Shown: positions 17,937 to 26,503, numbered from the stretch's first letter. The stretch: 52,303 nt of DNA from Desulfobacteraceae bacterium (GCA_028571455.1 JAPVVG010000119.1:1-52303); one strand, 5' to 3'. Made by a program: numbers and translations. Notes: generated by a model not told the origin, from the sequence alone.

Positions 17937-19250
17937 TTATCTTTCTTTTCTTATTCCGAGCATCTCTACAAATGCTTCAATACGGGTCCTGAGCTGTTCA
18001 ATGTCTTCAGGAGAGTAGTCCGTTTCTATCCGCAGCACTGGTATATTTTTGCCTTTCATTATCTTTTCAACACGAATCAGCTCAAAGTCATAGATGACGC
18101 ACCCTTTGAGTACATGATAGATGATGCCGTCAATGCTGAATTCTTCAGCCATTTGAAGTAATCTAAAGAGCCTGTCCTCATTTGGCGCAAATGATGGGCA
18201 GACGCAAGGCATAATATACCTGGCAGCAATGCCTACCATCATATCCGTCACCGACTTTTCGGTGAGTCCTATAGGATCGTAAAGATAACGATTACCCATA
18301 CACGACTCATCGGCTACGATCACAGCACCCATCTCTTCGATAAGAGAGGGGATTTTCCAGTTAGGAAAGATCGGGGGAGAACCTGCAATCAATATGCGCG
18401 GCGTATGCTCACTGCAAATAAACTGACCTTTATGGCATCGCACTTCTAATTCATCATTCAACCTGGTCATTGCCTTTGTCCACTTAAAAGCTGTATCATA
18501 ACTATAGGCATTGATTGCAAACATCGCATCACGCCCAGAGATTATGGCTGCAGATGACTTCCTGATGTCATAGAGCCTGCGAGCCTGGTACTGGGCCGAG
18601 CCTATCATCTTGATTGAGGCATCCAGCGCCTTGCGCCTGATTTTCCTGCGTATAAAACTTTTACCTGTAAATTTTTCAATATTATTCTTTAAAGCGTAAA
18701 GTTGTTGAAGCCATTGTCTTCTTGAACCTTCACTATCTTTGATATGAGGCACTTCGAGCATCCAGACCTCAGTAAACTTTGAAAGTTCCTCCCCCATCTT
18801 TCTCTTTGCATCACAGGTAGTGGGAACTATGACTGCATCGCACATCTGATATAAAGACATCAGATTCAAAGAAGTAAAACCGATAGATGCCTTTACCACC
18901 GGACATGTGTCACGAGGCACCAGTTCATCTCCGGCCAGGGATGCCTCATAGTTTCCTCCACAAAGCCGCACGGGTGTTGCGCCTGCCGCATAGATTAGCT
19001 CTTCCGGAACCATGAGGCAGTATGTGCCGATTATTTTCCTATTATTAGCGCTTTGATTCTGAGATGGGAGCAGCAGTCGATGCGCCCGGTCCTTTACAAA
19101 TACCTCTCTCATTATATTGATAAAATAGTGCATACTCTCTGGCAGATCCGGGTTCTCCTCCAATTCGGCAAGCGTTGTTTCGGCTGAACGAACAAGACCG
19201 CGGGCAAAACGAGCTTTCCGTTTTTGCAATTGATCAGCTTCCTTATTCAT
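17937..19250 (-). CDS. HgdB/YjiM-type 2-hydroxyacyl-CoA dehydratase family protein
   Basis: This encodes about 437 residues from ATG 19250; there is no strong ribosome site, and upstream in-frame codons are only word-repeat DNA, so the start is uncertain. Family features: GTYCLMVPEELIYAAGATPVRL, RDTCPVVKASIGF, VIVPTTCDAKRKMGEEL, ADESCMGNRYL and a C-terminal half with PCVCPSFAPNEDR and HVLKGCVIYDFE. The cysteines would hold Fe-S clusters. A single subunit with an activator, rather than the alpha/beta pair of true dehydratases, resembles double-cubane-cluster proteins that carry out difficult reductions. The substrate cannot be told from sequence. Confidence 0.85.
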   Translation of the reverse strand: MNKEADQLQKRKARFARGLVRSAETTLAELEENPDLPESMHYFINIMREVFVKDRAHRLLLPSQNQSANNRKIIGTYCLMVPEELIYAAGATPVRLCGGNYEASLAGDELVPRDTCPVVKASIGFTSLNLMSLYQMCDAVIVPTTCDAKRKMGEELSKFTEVWMLEVPHIKDSEGSRRQWLQQLYALKNNIEKFTGKSFIRRKIRRKALDASIKMIGSAQYQARRLYDIRKSSAAIISGRDAMFAINAYSYDTAFKWTKAMTRLNDELEVRCHKGQFICSEHTPRILIAGSPPIFPNWKIPSLIEEMGAVIVADESCMGNRYLYDPIGLTEKSVTDMMVGIAARYIMPCVCPSFAPNEDRLFRLLQMAEEFSIDGIIYHVLKGCVIYDFELIRVEKIMKGKNIPVLRIETDYSPEDIEQLRTRIEAFVEMLGIRKER

Positions 19251-19317
19251 TAGTATTTCGTCGATTTGTTCATTCGTTGATTCGTTCATTCGTTTTTCTT
19301 TTCATCCAATCATCTAA

Positions 19318-19713
19318 TCATCGATTTGTTGATTTGTTTTTCTTTTTTGATTCAAGATATCTAATGTATCCATTCAAGAGTTTAACGCTTTTTTCCACCA
19401 ATATTCTGCATTCAGATAAACTGACTTCAGGGATTAGATCCTCGTCAACTCCGGTAATAAAATGATCCAAAACTTCGTATGATGACCCTCTGGCGTGGCG
19501 GCAGTATTGGATGTTTTCCTGATAGTGGAATCGCCCATAGCCCTCCGCAATGTTGGCTGTCGTACTCCGAGCCGACCGCAAAATCTGATCTTTAAGACGA
19601 TATTCTTCCTCTTTGGAAAATCCCCTACAAACCCTGGCTGCAAACATTCGCAACTCCCTACACGCCTGCCAGCACTCCAGGTCCTCAAATGTCCTAAACG
19701 CCTTCTCCGCCAC
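19318..19713 (-). CDS. Four-helix bundle protein (23S rRNA intervening-sequence type)
   Basis: This encodes 131 residues from GTG 19713 (AAGGTGAG just upstream). The pattern FEDLECWQACRELR, LKDQILRSARSTTANIAEGYGR and SSYEVLDHFITG is diagnostic of the TIGR02436 four-helix bundle group, originally found in rRNA intervening sequences and scattered as free genes. The function is unknown. It lies between the NapH-like gene and the HgdB gene with word repeats on both sides (19257-19330, 19725-19798), and looks inserted into the cluster. Confidence 0.85.
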   Translation of the reverse strand: MAEKAFRTFEDLECWQACRELRMFAARVCRGFSKEEEYRLKDQILRSARSTTANIAEGYGRFHYQENIQYCRHARGSSYEVLDHFITGVDEDLIPEVSLSECRILVEKSVKLLNGYIRYLESKKKNKSTNR

Positions 19714-19724
19714 AACTCACCTTC

Positions 19725-19798
19725 TATCTCTCATCCAATCAACGAATCATCTAATCATCTAATCATCCAATCATCCAATCACCTAATCACCTGATCAT
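19725..19798. repeat. ATCCAATC / ATCTAATC word repeat
   Basis: Seven or more imperfect copies of AATCATCYAATC lie in the gap, overlapping the very end of the NapH-like gene, whose last residues (DDQVIR) are encoded in the same words. Similar words are at 2455-2515, 11380-11420 and 15404-15450. Confidence 0.75.
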
Positions 19799-20741
19799 CA
19801 GTAACTCCCGGGATGATATGCTGTCTGGAAAAGAAACCCTTGCTGGTCGATTTATAGATTGTTTTCCCAAGAAAGGTTGCCCTGAGTGCGCCGTCTTCAG
19901 GACAATATTCCACACATCGCAGGCAGAGAGTACAATCAGTGAAAGTAACGTCCTCGTTTTCCCTTTCCTTAAAAACCTGTTGTATCTCTACCGGGCAAAC
20001 ATTGTAGCAGACCTCGCACATCGTGCATTTCTGGCAATCTTTTTTGAGTTTTATAAAGCTGATTTTCTTGTACCACGAAAGCAATAAGCCCATTGGACAA
20101 TAGGGGCACCAGAATCGTCTTTTCAGCAGTGCGCCAATGATAGCAATGGTTGAAAAGGTGAGACCAAGAATGGTCATGGTAATAGTAGTGGCGCTTTTAA
20201 AATCAACGGCCACGCTATCGGGATTGCCGATAATCAGGGGCAGGATATATTTCCCCGGACATAACTGGCAGAAAGGTTGGCGCAAGTCCCCAGCCACTGA
20301 TGGAGCTAACAAAGGATAGGCTACCCAGAGGGGAATCAATAAAGCAATAAAGAAAAATATCCACTTAATGCACCTTAAGTTGGCCCGGAGTCGCTCGGGA
20401 AACCTTATATAACCTATATGGAGCTTTCTTCTGATCAAGTCCAGGACATCCTGAAGAAATCCAAAAGGACAGATCCATCCGCACCACGCCCTGCCGATAA
20501 GAACGACCAGAATAGAAAAATAGAGAAGGTGCTCTCCCAGAGCCTTGAATGCTTCCCAGGATCCAACTCCGAGGATGAACTGGAGTCTGAACAAAAAACA
20601 GACCCCGCCCCTTGTCTGCCCAACATAAGGACAGGCATAGACAGGAAGGAAGCCGCCGAGATCAAGCCCTATTAATCCTCCCAGAATCAAGACCAAAAAG
20701 GATATAATCAGCGCCATCCATCTTAAATTCGTAACAGTCAC
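19779..20741 (-). CDS. NapH/MauN-type membrane ferredoxin
   Basis: This encodes 320 residues. Several membrane helices come first, with the redox motifs WCGWICPFGFLQD and FWCPYCPMG, then two [4Fe-4S] ferredoxin motifs near the C-terminus: CQKCTMCEVCYNVCP and CTLCLRCVEYCP. Proteins of this type take electrons from the quinol pool or ferredoxin and pass them to periplasmic or cytoplasmic partners. GTG 20741 follows the previous stop within a few nucleotides. Next to the HgdC/HgdB pair and the DsbD-like protein it may be part of one electron-transfer chain; that is inference. Confidence 0.85.
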   Translation of the reverse strand: MTVTNLRWMALIISFLVLILGGLIGLDLGGFLPVYACPYVGQTRGGVCFLFRLQFILGVGSWEAFKALGEHLLYFSILVVLIGRAWCGWICPFGFLQDVLDLIRRKLHIGYIRFPERLRANLRCIKWIFFFIALLIPLWVAYPLLAPSVAGDLRQPFCQLCPGKYILPLIIGNPDSVAVDFKSATTITMTILGLTFSTIAIIGALLKRRFWCPYCPMGLLLSWYKKISFIKLKKDCQKCTMCEVCYNVCPVEIQQVFKERENEDVTFTDCTLCLRCVEYCPEDGALRATFLGKTIYKSTSKGFFSRQHIIPGVTDDQVIR

Positions 20742-20744
20742 GTC

Positions 20745-21722
20745 CTAATCCTTCCTGATCTTATGTCTCTCAAATTCAAGCATAGTCTTCCTGTCGCGCT
20801 TTTTCCTTCTATGTATCCTCCAGCCAGCATAGACAACAAACAAGGCTGTACCCCCGACAGCCCAAAAAACAAATCCTTCTGCCTTGCTCATCCATCCTGG
20901 TGGGGGCTTCGGCACATACATCATCAGGCTGGAGCAATAATATTGCCCGTTTGACAGGTCTTTATGGGTCACCACATACAAGAATTTATTCTCTTTTTCT
21001 TCGTTTTCGACCGGAGTGATTGAGACTATACCTCTGGAATCAGTTTTCTCTTTTCTTTCCCAGCCGCTTTCAGTCAAAACAGCTACCTCTGCATCCGCAA
21101 GCGGCCGCCCTTTGTATAAAACCTTCATTTTGTGCTTTTTGAGCGCTTCTTGACAGCCCGCTTTCATAGAAGGGATTTCTTCCATACCGGGAGTATTTAA
21201 CGGCCCTATTTCAAGGGCAATCTTATTCGGATCTTTAAAGAATACGTCCGGTCTATCGCCTTGAATACCACCATCTTTTCGATGATATATTAAATATTTT
21301 GCATAATAATGAACCGTTTCATCTGTGCCGTCTGAATCAATATCCATAACTCCGGCGTTTATATGAATGCCCACAAGATAAAGGCCGTTAGACTCAGTAG
21401 GATTGAGCTTGGTGGGAAAATCTAATACTACAGCCTCCTTGTCCGGAGATAGATTGGCCTCTGATATAATGCCATCAGAATTTCTGATCCATGTCCTTGC
21501 GCTATCGAGACTTGCTGATTGGCCATGAAGATTTGTATCCTGTTGTACATGCGGAAACTTTCCCCAGCGAAGCGTTAAGCTTTTGGGCCTTTTGAGAGAA
21601 GCCACTGCATTCACATTGCCGGATTTCATTTCCCACCAGACCATGTTACACGGTTCTGCCGCCAGAGCGAGAGAACCGTTCAACATAAGCACAATCAACA
21701 TATAAATAACGTAAGCGTTCAC
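20745..21722 (-). CDS. Membrane-anchored secreted protein, paralogue of 14154-15386
   Basis: This encodes up to 325 residues; GTG 21722 lies in word-repeat DNA and an internal ATG (MLIVLMLNG) is possible. Signal peptide, then EPCNMVWWEMKSG, NAGVMDIDSDGTDETVHYYAK, KPDVFFK-like GDRPDVFFKDPNKIALEIGP, and KMKVLYKGRPLADAEV. One C-terminal helix is followed by a basic tail HRRKKRDRK. These blocks match the 14154 protein in order and sequence, so they are paralogues flanking the Fe-S genes of this cluster. No named family is known to me. Confidence 0.6.
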   Translation of the reverse strand: MNAYVIYMLIVLMLNGSLALAAEPCNMVWWEMKSGNVNAVASLKRPKSLTLRWGKFPHVQQDTNLHGQSASLDSARTWIRNSDGIISEANLSPDKEAVVLDFPTKLNPTESNGLYLVGIHINAGVMDIDSDGTDETVHYYAKYLIYHRKDGGIQGDRPDVFFKDPNKIALEIGPLNTPGMEEIPSMKAGCQEALKKHKMKVLYKGRPLADAEVAVLTESGWERKEKTDSRGIVSITPVENEEKENKFLYVVTHKDLSNGQYYCSSLMMYVPKPPPGWMSKAEGFVFWAVGGTALFVVYAGWRIHRRKKRDRKTMLEFERHKIRKD

Positions 21723-21764
21723 AATTCCCAGTTCACAATTCCCAGTTCACAATTCCCAATAATC

Positions 21765-22256
21765 CTACTCGCCTGATCTCTTTTTCTCTGCTCCTCTGAT
21801 TTCTTGAATCAACCCGCGCATTTTTTTATGAAAATCTACATTAAAAATTAAATACCTGGCCTGTTGCTCATGCGTTAGAAGATTCATCTCCTCATCCATC
21901 TGGTGCAGTTTTAAATCCGCTAATTCCTTTGTAAGGCTTTTTACCTGCCCTACAACTTTTTTTAACTCACCTTCATCCAGACTATCCTTCCTTAAAATCT
22001 GTCGCAATGCGTTTAACTCTTTTCTCGTGTTCCGTAAAAGGCTTTTTCGGGTCTCACAATATTTGTTCGATATGGAAGCAAGCTTTGCCGCTGTTTCTTT
22101 TTCCAACCCAAGGGCATCTATCATCTTAAGCAGCCTGACTGTATTTATACGTTCCAGCGCCCGCTCCATTTTTTGATTCTGGGCCACGGCAGTTTCCAGC
22201 GTCATTGACAGGATGACAACAAAGCCGAAAACAATACAAAAAAATTTAGTTTTCAC
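21765..22256 (-). CDS. Spy/CpxP-like periplasmic helical protein
   Basis: This encodes 163 residues: signal peptide (cut near TAVAQ), then all-helical sequence with charged heptads and LTHEQQARYL, which resembles the LTxxQ motif of Spy/CpxP/CnrX-type periplasmic chaperones and metal sensors. It is the third gene after an ECF sigma factor and its anti-sigma factor. The arrangement recalls CnrX-type sensors, where such a protein reports periplasmic metal or envelope stress to the anti-sigma factor. The role is inferred from context. Confidence 0.65.
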   Translation of the reverse strand: MKTKFFCIVFGFVVILSMTLETAVAQNQKMERALERINTVRLLKMIDALGLEKETAAKLASISNKYCETRKSLLRNTRKELNALRQILRKDSLDEGELKKVVGQVKSLTKELADLKLHQMDEEMNLLTHEQQARYLIFNVDFHKKMRGLIQEIRGAEKKRSGE

Positions 22257-22275
22257 AGATCCCTCCTTTTATAAA

Positions 22276-22905
22276 TTAAACCTCGTGCAGTCTTTTTGCC
22301 AATAAATCCAGGTTTTGTTTCCGCATCTGGAAGATTTCTTCATCTGTCCCCAATCCCAGCCCATCAAAGTACTCTGGCCAGGCTAAGACCTCTGGACTTA
22401 AGATGAGCCAGGCCATTTTTTGCACAAATTTTTCCAACTGATTTGCCGGCATCTGAATTAAGTATTCGTCTATTAACAAAAATTCATTTCCGATTTCCTC
22501 CACGGTCAGCACATTTTCTTGACTGGTCAATTCTGAAAAATGGGATTGGTAAAAATGATGGGCCGGAAAAAGAAGGAGAAGAATTAACAAAACGGGAGTG
22601 GCAGTGTACACTAATCTTTTCCAGGTCATCCACTCTTGCAGAATTTCCCAGGGCTTTTTTTGTGCAGGTTTTTTCTTGTTTACCCGTGAATAAATTTTTG
22701 ACGTAAGCCCATCCCAGAAAACTTCTCCAGGATCCGCAACAGTATAGGATTTCAAAAGAGACGCAATACGTTGGATTTCCCCAAAATGCTCCCGGCATTG
22801 GAGGCAATTCGCCAGATGATCCTCTACGAGAGTCTTTTGATCCAGCTCTAAATTTCCTTCCACGTAGTCCGTCAAAAACCGCTTTTTTATCGTTTTGCAA
22901 TTCAT
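22276..22905 (-). CDS. Zinc-finger-type anti-sigma factor
   Basis: This encodes 209 residues. The N-terminal cytoplasmic domain has DHLANCLQCREHF (HxxxCxxC), the zinc-binding motif of ZAS anti-sigma factors. A membrane helix (VYTATPVLLILLLLFPAHHFY, about residues 98-118) follows, then a periplasmic segment. It directly follows the ECF sigma gene, so it most likely holds that sigma factor inactive until an envelope signal arrives. Confidence 0.85.
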   Translation of the reverse strand: MNCKTIKKRFLTDYVEGNLELDQKTLVEDHLANCLQCREHFGEIQRIASLLKSYTVADPGEVFWDGLTSKIYSRVNKKKPAQKKPWEILQEWMTWKRLVYTATPVLLILLLLFPAHHFYQSHFSELTSQENVLTVEEIGNEFLLIDEYLIQMPANQLEKFVQKMAWLILSPEVLAWPEYFDGLGLGTDEEIFQMRKQNLDLLAKRLHEV

Positions 22906-22934
22906 ACCAAACCCTGGTTCCTATGTAACAGCTC

Positions 22935-23465
22935 CTACTTACCCACAAGCCTTTTTATATTTTCTATCGCATGATAAAAGTTAACCTTGGCAGAGTTAAC
23001 CGACCCGCCTACGATTTCTGCGATTTCCTTATAAGAAAGCTCATGATAAGTTCTCAGAATCAAAACAGCCTTCTGTTTTTTTGGCAGCTTTTCTATGGTT
23101 TCACCGATCAAATCGACTCTTTCGTTTTTCAGCAACAGATCTAGTTGGGAATCTTTCGGGTCAGTCACGGCATAATTTTCAATCGGCGCAAGCTCTCGAT
23201 TTTTTTTCAACACGCGCAAGAAATTCTTGCACCGGTTGATAGCAACCCGGTAAAGCCAGGTCTTGAACGTGGAAGCAGAACGAAACTGATGGATCTTTCT
23301 AAACACCTGAACAAAAGTTTCCTGGACAACGTCGGCTGCATCCTCTTTGTTGAACACCATCCTGCAGGCCAAAAAATAAATTTCTTTTTGATATTTCAGG
23401 ACAAGTTCCTTGAAAGCCGTCCTATCTCCACCTTTGAATTTTTCCACTAAGATTAGATCATTCAC
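22935..23465 (-). CDS. ECF-type RNA polymerase sigma factor
   Basis: This encodes 176 residues. Region 2 contains KEDAADVVQETFVQVFRKIHQFR and TFKTWLYRVAINRCKNFLR; region 4 contains LPKKQKAVLILRTYHELSYKEIAEIVGGSVNSAKV. It is first in an operon with a zinc anti-sigma factor and a Spy-like protein, and probably drives the downstream secreted/Fe-S gene set. Upstream, TATAAT near 23497 and GCGAAACTT just before it are possible promoter elements, the latter resembling an ECF -35. Confidence 0.92.
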   Translation of the reverse strand: MNDLILVEKFKGGDRTAFKELVLKYQKEIYFLACRMVFNKEDAADVVQETFVQVFRKIHQFRSASTFKTWLYRVAINRCKNFLRVLKKNRELAPIENYAVTDPKDSQLDLLLKNERVDLIGETIEKLPKKQKAVLILRTYHELSYKEIAEIVGGSVNSAKVNFYHAIENIKRLVGK

Positions 23466-23499
23466 TTATTAGACACGCTTTGATGGAAAAGGTTAAATT

Positions 23500-23720
23500 A
23501 TAGAACTCAAGTTTCGCACCCATTTTATTTGTGAAGCTCCTCGCCTTAAAAGGCGGGGCTTCCCGGTAAGGAAGATAAACATTTTTATATAGCTCCACTT
23601 GACCCCGCCCTAAAGAACGTGGCTTGCGTGGAGCAAACCGGTCAAAAGCTTTAAACAGCAAGGGCTGAAATAAATTCAGCTCCTTTGCTGTCTTGATGTT
23701 GTTAGAAATTAAGGGTGAGA
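23500..23720 (-). mobile_element. Possible IS200/IS605-type 3' end remnant
   Basis: On the minus strand a reading passes through FAPRKPRSLGRGQ and ends YREAPPFKARSFTNKM, where DNA carries a CGCC ... GGCG hairpin (23533-23560). TnpB genes of IS200/IS605 elements often finish over such a right-end hairpin, giving similar 'EAPPF' codons. No catalytic TnpB motif or TnpA is present, so at most the end of an element remains. It separates the sigma operon from the radical SAM gene. Confidence 0.3.
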
Positions 23721-23724
23721 AACT

Positions 23725-24597
23725 TTAGTTATAGAAGTTGCCGCCTGTGGAGCCCAATGGGCATTTGCTGCAGACAGGATGCTTTTTCATGTTTCTGACA
23801 AAACTTTGATATCTTTCCGAACAGATAACTTTTTTCAGGTCTCCGTTAACCGCATCTCCCATATAGAATTCCGGCAAATAGGGACATGGAGTGATTTTGC
23901 CCGCTGACGTAACAAAAATACTGTACTTAACTGCTCTACAAGGTATGGAAGGCTTCGGAGGCAAATATAATTTTAGCTTTACTCTTCTTGCCAGATTCTT
24001 TACCCTTTTAAAGAGCATTTTTTCGTCCTGAACAGAAATATACCGTGTGTCAGGATCCGCCTGTCGGATATCAAAAACCCTGTGCAGAACGACTGCGTCT
24101 ATACTCAATTCAGCCGCAGTCTCCACCAAATGCTCTATCTGATTCCGATTTGCTTCATATATGACAATATCAACGTATGCTTTGGGCTTGCTCAAGTTTT
24201 TTCTATTTCGTCGAGTTATCAACTCTTGAATTTGAGGCATAACAACTGGCAGATTCTCTCTCTTGTGTAGCCCAAATACAATGGTGCTCAAGCCGCTGGC
24301 AAAGACCTTTTCTATGTTTCTTTGAAGCAAAGTGGCATTGGTAGTAAGTTCAGTTGAAACCCCTTTGGACTCGGCGTATTTTACCATCTGAAATAATTCT
24401 GGATTAAGCAGCGGCTCACCCCATCCGTGCAGGGCAACATGCCTAAGATTGGATGAATCAAGTACCTTTCCAAAATCTTCAAGGGAAAGCAAGACAGTTA
24501 ATTCATTCAAATTCGGGCGTATACATATCTGGCAATTCAGGTTGCATCTACGCGTAGGTTCAATTTGCAAGGTTGTAGGTGGATATAAACGATTCAT
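23725..24597 (-). CDS. Radical SAM protein with SPASM-like C-terminus
   Basis: This encodes 290 residues. The SAM-cluster motif is C18-x3-C22-x2-C25 (CNLNCQIC), followed by HGWGEPLLNP (the GGE-like SAM site). The C-terminal region has PCRAVKYSIF, TPCPYLPEF and PVCSKCPLG, suggesting at least one auxiliary Fe-S cluster (SPASM/twitch). It ends the operon with the TPR protein and two TonB receptors. Substrates of this branch include peptides and cofactor precursors; none can be assigned. Confidence 0.85.
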   Translation of the reverse strand: MNRLYPPTTLQIEPTRRCNLNCQICIRPNLNELTVLLSLEDFGKVLDSSNLRHVALHGWGEPLLNPELFQMVKYAESKGVSTELTTNATLLQRNIEKVFASGLSTIVFGLHKRENLPVVMPQIQELITRRNRKNLSKPKAYVDIVIYEANRNQIEHLVETAAELSIDAVVLHRVFDIRQADPDTRYISVQDEKMLFKRVKNLARRVKLKLYLPPKPSIPCRAVKYSIFVTSAGKITPCPYLPEFYMGDAVNGDLKKVICSERYQSFVRNMKKHPVCSKCPLGSTGGNFYN

Positions 24598-24714
24598 TTA
24601 TTCAGTTAGCCGCTTTCGGCAGGACTTTTCTGACAGGATAAACAGGATTTACATGATTTTTATTTATCCTGACTATCCTGTTGATCCCGTCAAAAAATGG
24701 AAATTCCTATACTT

Positions 24715-24879
24715 TCAATTAGCCGCTGCATTCTCTTTCCTGCGAAATCCTCCACGGACAAAGTTCCAGACTAAACCGGCGCAAAGGACTACAATGGCGC
24801 TGATATAAGGCCACAGATTGCATACCCCGTGGCAGCCACTAATTCGTCCTTGTGTTAAAACACTGATTGGTAAACACAT
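24715..24879 (-). CDS. 54-residue membrane protein with CHGVC motif
   Basis: This ORF is shorter than 60 codons, with AGGAG upstream of ATG 24879. The N-terminus MCLPISVLTQGRISGCHGVC is followed by NLW, one membrane helix (PYISAIVVLCAGLVW) and a basic tail FVRGGFRRKEN. Four cysteines cluster near or within the membrane. It sits between the TPR protein (29 nt downstream of that stop) and the radical SAM gene. No family is recognised. It may bind a cofactor or metal, or act as a small partner or substrate of its neighbours. Confidence 0.55.
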   Translation of the reverse strand: MCLPISVLTQGRISGCHGVCNLWPYISAIVVLCAGLVWNFVRGGFRRKENAAAN

Positions 24880-24907
24880 AATTTTTTATCTCCTTTAAAA
24901 ATCAAGC

Positions 24908-26401
24908 TTATATTTCTTTTAATAACTTCTCTGTTTCTTCGATTATTTCCTTATATTCATCCTTTTTTTTGTATTCTTCGGCCAGTTTTATTGTTTTCTC
25001 CAAATATTCTTCTGCTTTTCCCTTATCCCCTATTTTTAGATAGGTGACACCAATATTCTTTTGGGCGGTTATATATTTTTGAGGATATATTTTTGATTCT
25101 TTTATTTTTTCAAAATCAGAAATTGCTTTATCATATTCCCCAAGTTCAAGATAACACAGACCTCTTCCTTCATATCTAACCCTTCCTCCTCCTTTCTTCT
25201 TTTTACTATAGACTCGTATAGCATTACGAAATTCTTTTTCGGCTCTTCCAATGTCTCCTTTTTCCTTGTATATCATGCCCAGATATCTCCAGGCATCTCC
25301 TTCAGAAGAACCATATTTATGTTGAGGGGTTTCTGTGGTAGCATATAAATCCAGGCATTTATTGTAATTCGTGATTGCTTTGTCATATTCCTTTAGTTTG
25401 TAATAGCAGAATCCTTTACCCGAATAATCACTCGTTTTTGGCTTCTCACTTATAGCAATTCTCCTGTCATACCATTCAATTGCTTTTTCGTATTTCTTCA
25501 AACTTTGAGCAACATGTAGTGCATAGCCCATTCCAAAGGTTGGCCCTTGTTCATGGAAGGTTGCCATAGGATCAGGAACCAGATCCATGAATTTCTTATA
25601 GCTCGAATATGAGTTCTCAATTTCTCCCAACGATAGATACGTTCTTCCCATAGGTGCGAACATCCCACCATATCCTTCCTTGCCCACGACCTTTATAATT
25701 TCTTCCTTACGTTCTATCGCCTTCTTGTATTCCATTATCGCCACTTTCCAATTAGCGTGCCTGTAAAAGAGATTGGCTCTTCCGGCTATAGCGAGAGCGC
25801 TATAAGAAGAATCTGAGTCGATTACTTTTTGGAAATCAACAAGGGCTTTAACAAAATTATATGTTTCATCAGGGGAAAATCCGGAAAGCTTAGAACTATC
25901 ATCGACCTTTTTATTCCAGTGATGGACAAAACTACTGTAAGCAAGCCCCCTGTTGTAATAAGCCTCCATATCATCAGGGTTTAATTTTATGACTTTACTG
26001 AAATCAGAAATTGCTTTCTTCAGCGACTCTTTATCTTTATGTTCTCCTTTTCTCCAGTATGCTTTTCCTCGGTTAAAATAGGCATCTGTAAAGCCAGGTT
26101 TTAGTTCTATTGCCTTGCTAAAATCAGAAAGCGCCTCATCATAGTTTCTGAGTTCATAACAGGCCAGGCCACGGTTATTGAACAAACATGAATCACCGGG
26201 CTTGGCTTCTAATCCCTTATTATAATATTTGATGGCCTCCTGGTAATTCCCCTTTTCATATTCCGCAATGCCGAGATGTTTATCGTCGTCCGGTTTTTCT
26301 CTGCTACCCATTGCGCTTACCATAGACCAGACAACCAATACTATCAGAATGCCTAAGACTATGCCTATTATATTCCTTGTTTTTTTACTTTTACTTTCCA
26401 T
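24908..26401 (-). CDS. Membrane-anchored TPR-repeat protein
   Basis: This encodes 497 residues from ATG 26401 (AGGA 8 nt upstream); the longer ORF has only repeat DNA ahead. One N-terminal membrane helix (NIIGIVLGILIVLVVW) is followed by about nine TPR units, for example YEKGNYQEAIKYYNKGLEAK and YDEALSDFSKAIELKPG. It is a scaffold for protein contacts, probably facing the periplasm. It follows a TonB receptor gene after a hairpin (26457-26491), in the same orientation. Confidence 0.85.
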   Translation of the reverse strand: MESKSKKTRNIIGIVLGILIVLVVWSMVSAMGSREKPDDDKHLGIAEYEKGNYQEAIKYYNKGLEAKPGDSCLFNNRGLACYELRNYDEALSDFSKAIELKPGFTDAYFNRGKAYWRKGEHKDKESLKKAISDFSKVIKLNPDDMEAYYNRGLAYSSFVHHWNKKVDDSSKLSGFSPDETYNFVKALVDFQKVIDSDSSYSALAIAGRANLFYRHANWKVAIMEYKKAIERKEEIIKVVGKEGYGGMFAPMGRTYLSLGEIENSYSSYKKFMDLVPDPMATFHEQGPTFGMGYALHVAQSLKKYEKAIEWYDRRIAISEKPKTSDYSGKGFCYYKLKEYDKAITNYNKCLDLYATTETPQHKYGSSEGDAWRYLGMIYKEKGDIGRAEKEFRNAIRVYSKKKKGGGRVRYEGRGLCYLELGEYDKAISDFEKIKESKIYPQKYITAQKNIGVTYLKIGDKGKAEEYLEKTIKLAEEYKKKDEYKEIIEETEKLLKEI

Positions 26402-26456
26402 TGTTTTTTCCTTCATCAGGTTAAGGGAGTGACGGAAACCTCTATTATGAGAAATG

Positions 26457-26491
26457 CCGTGCCCGTAAAGATATGAGCTTGCGGGCACGGA
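26457..26491. terminator. Hairpin between TonB receptor and TPR gene
   Basis: CCGTGCCCG and CGGGCACGG form a 9-bp inverted repeat around a loop of about 16 nt. There is no U-tract on the minus strand, so it may be a weak pause or a processing site rather than a full terminator. Confidence 0.4.
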
Positions 26492-26503
26492 ACGCCGACA
26501 CAA

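Noticed and set aside
17860-19798. CRISPR-like direct repeats in the gaps
   Set aside because: The words are short, imperfect and contiguous without unique spacers, and no cas genes are present.
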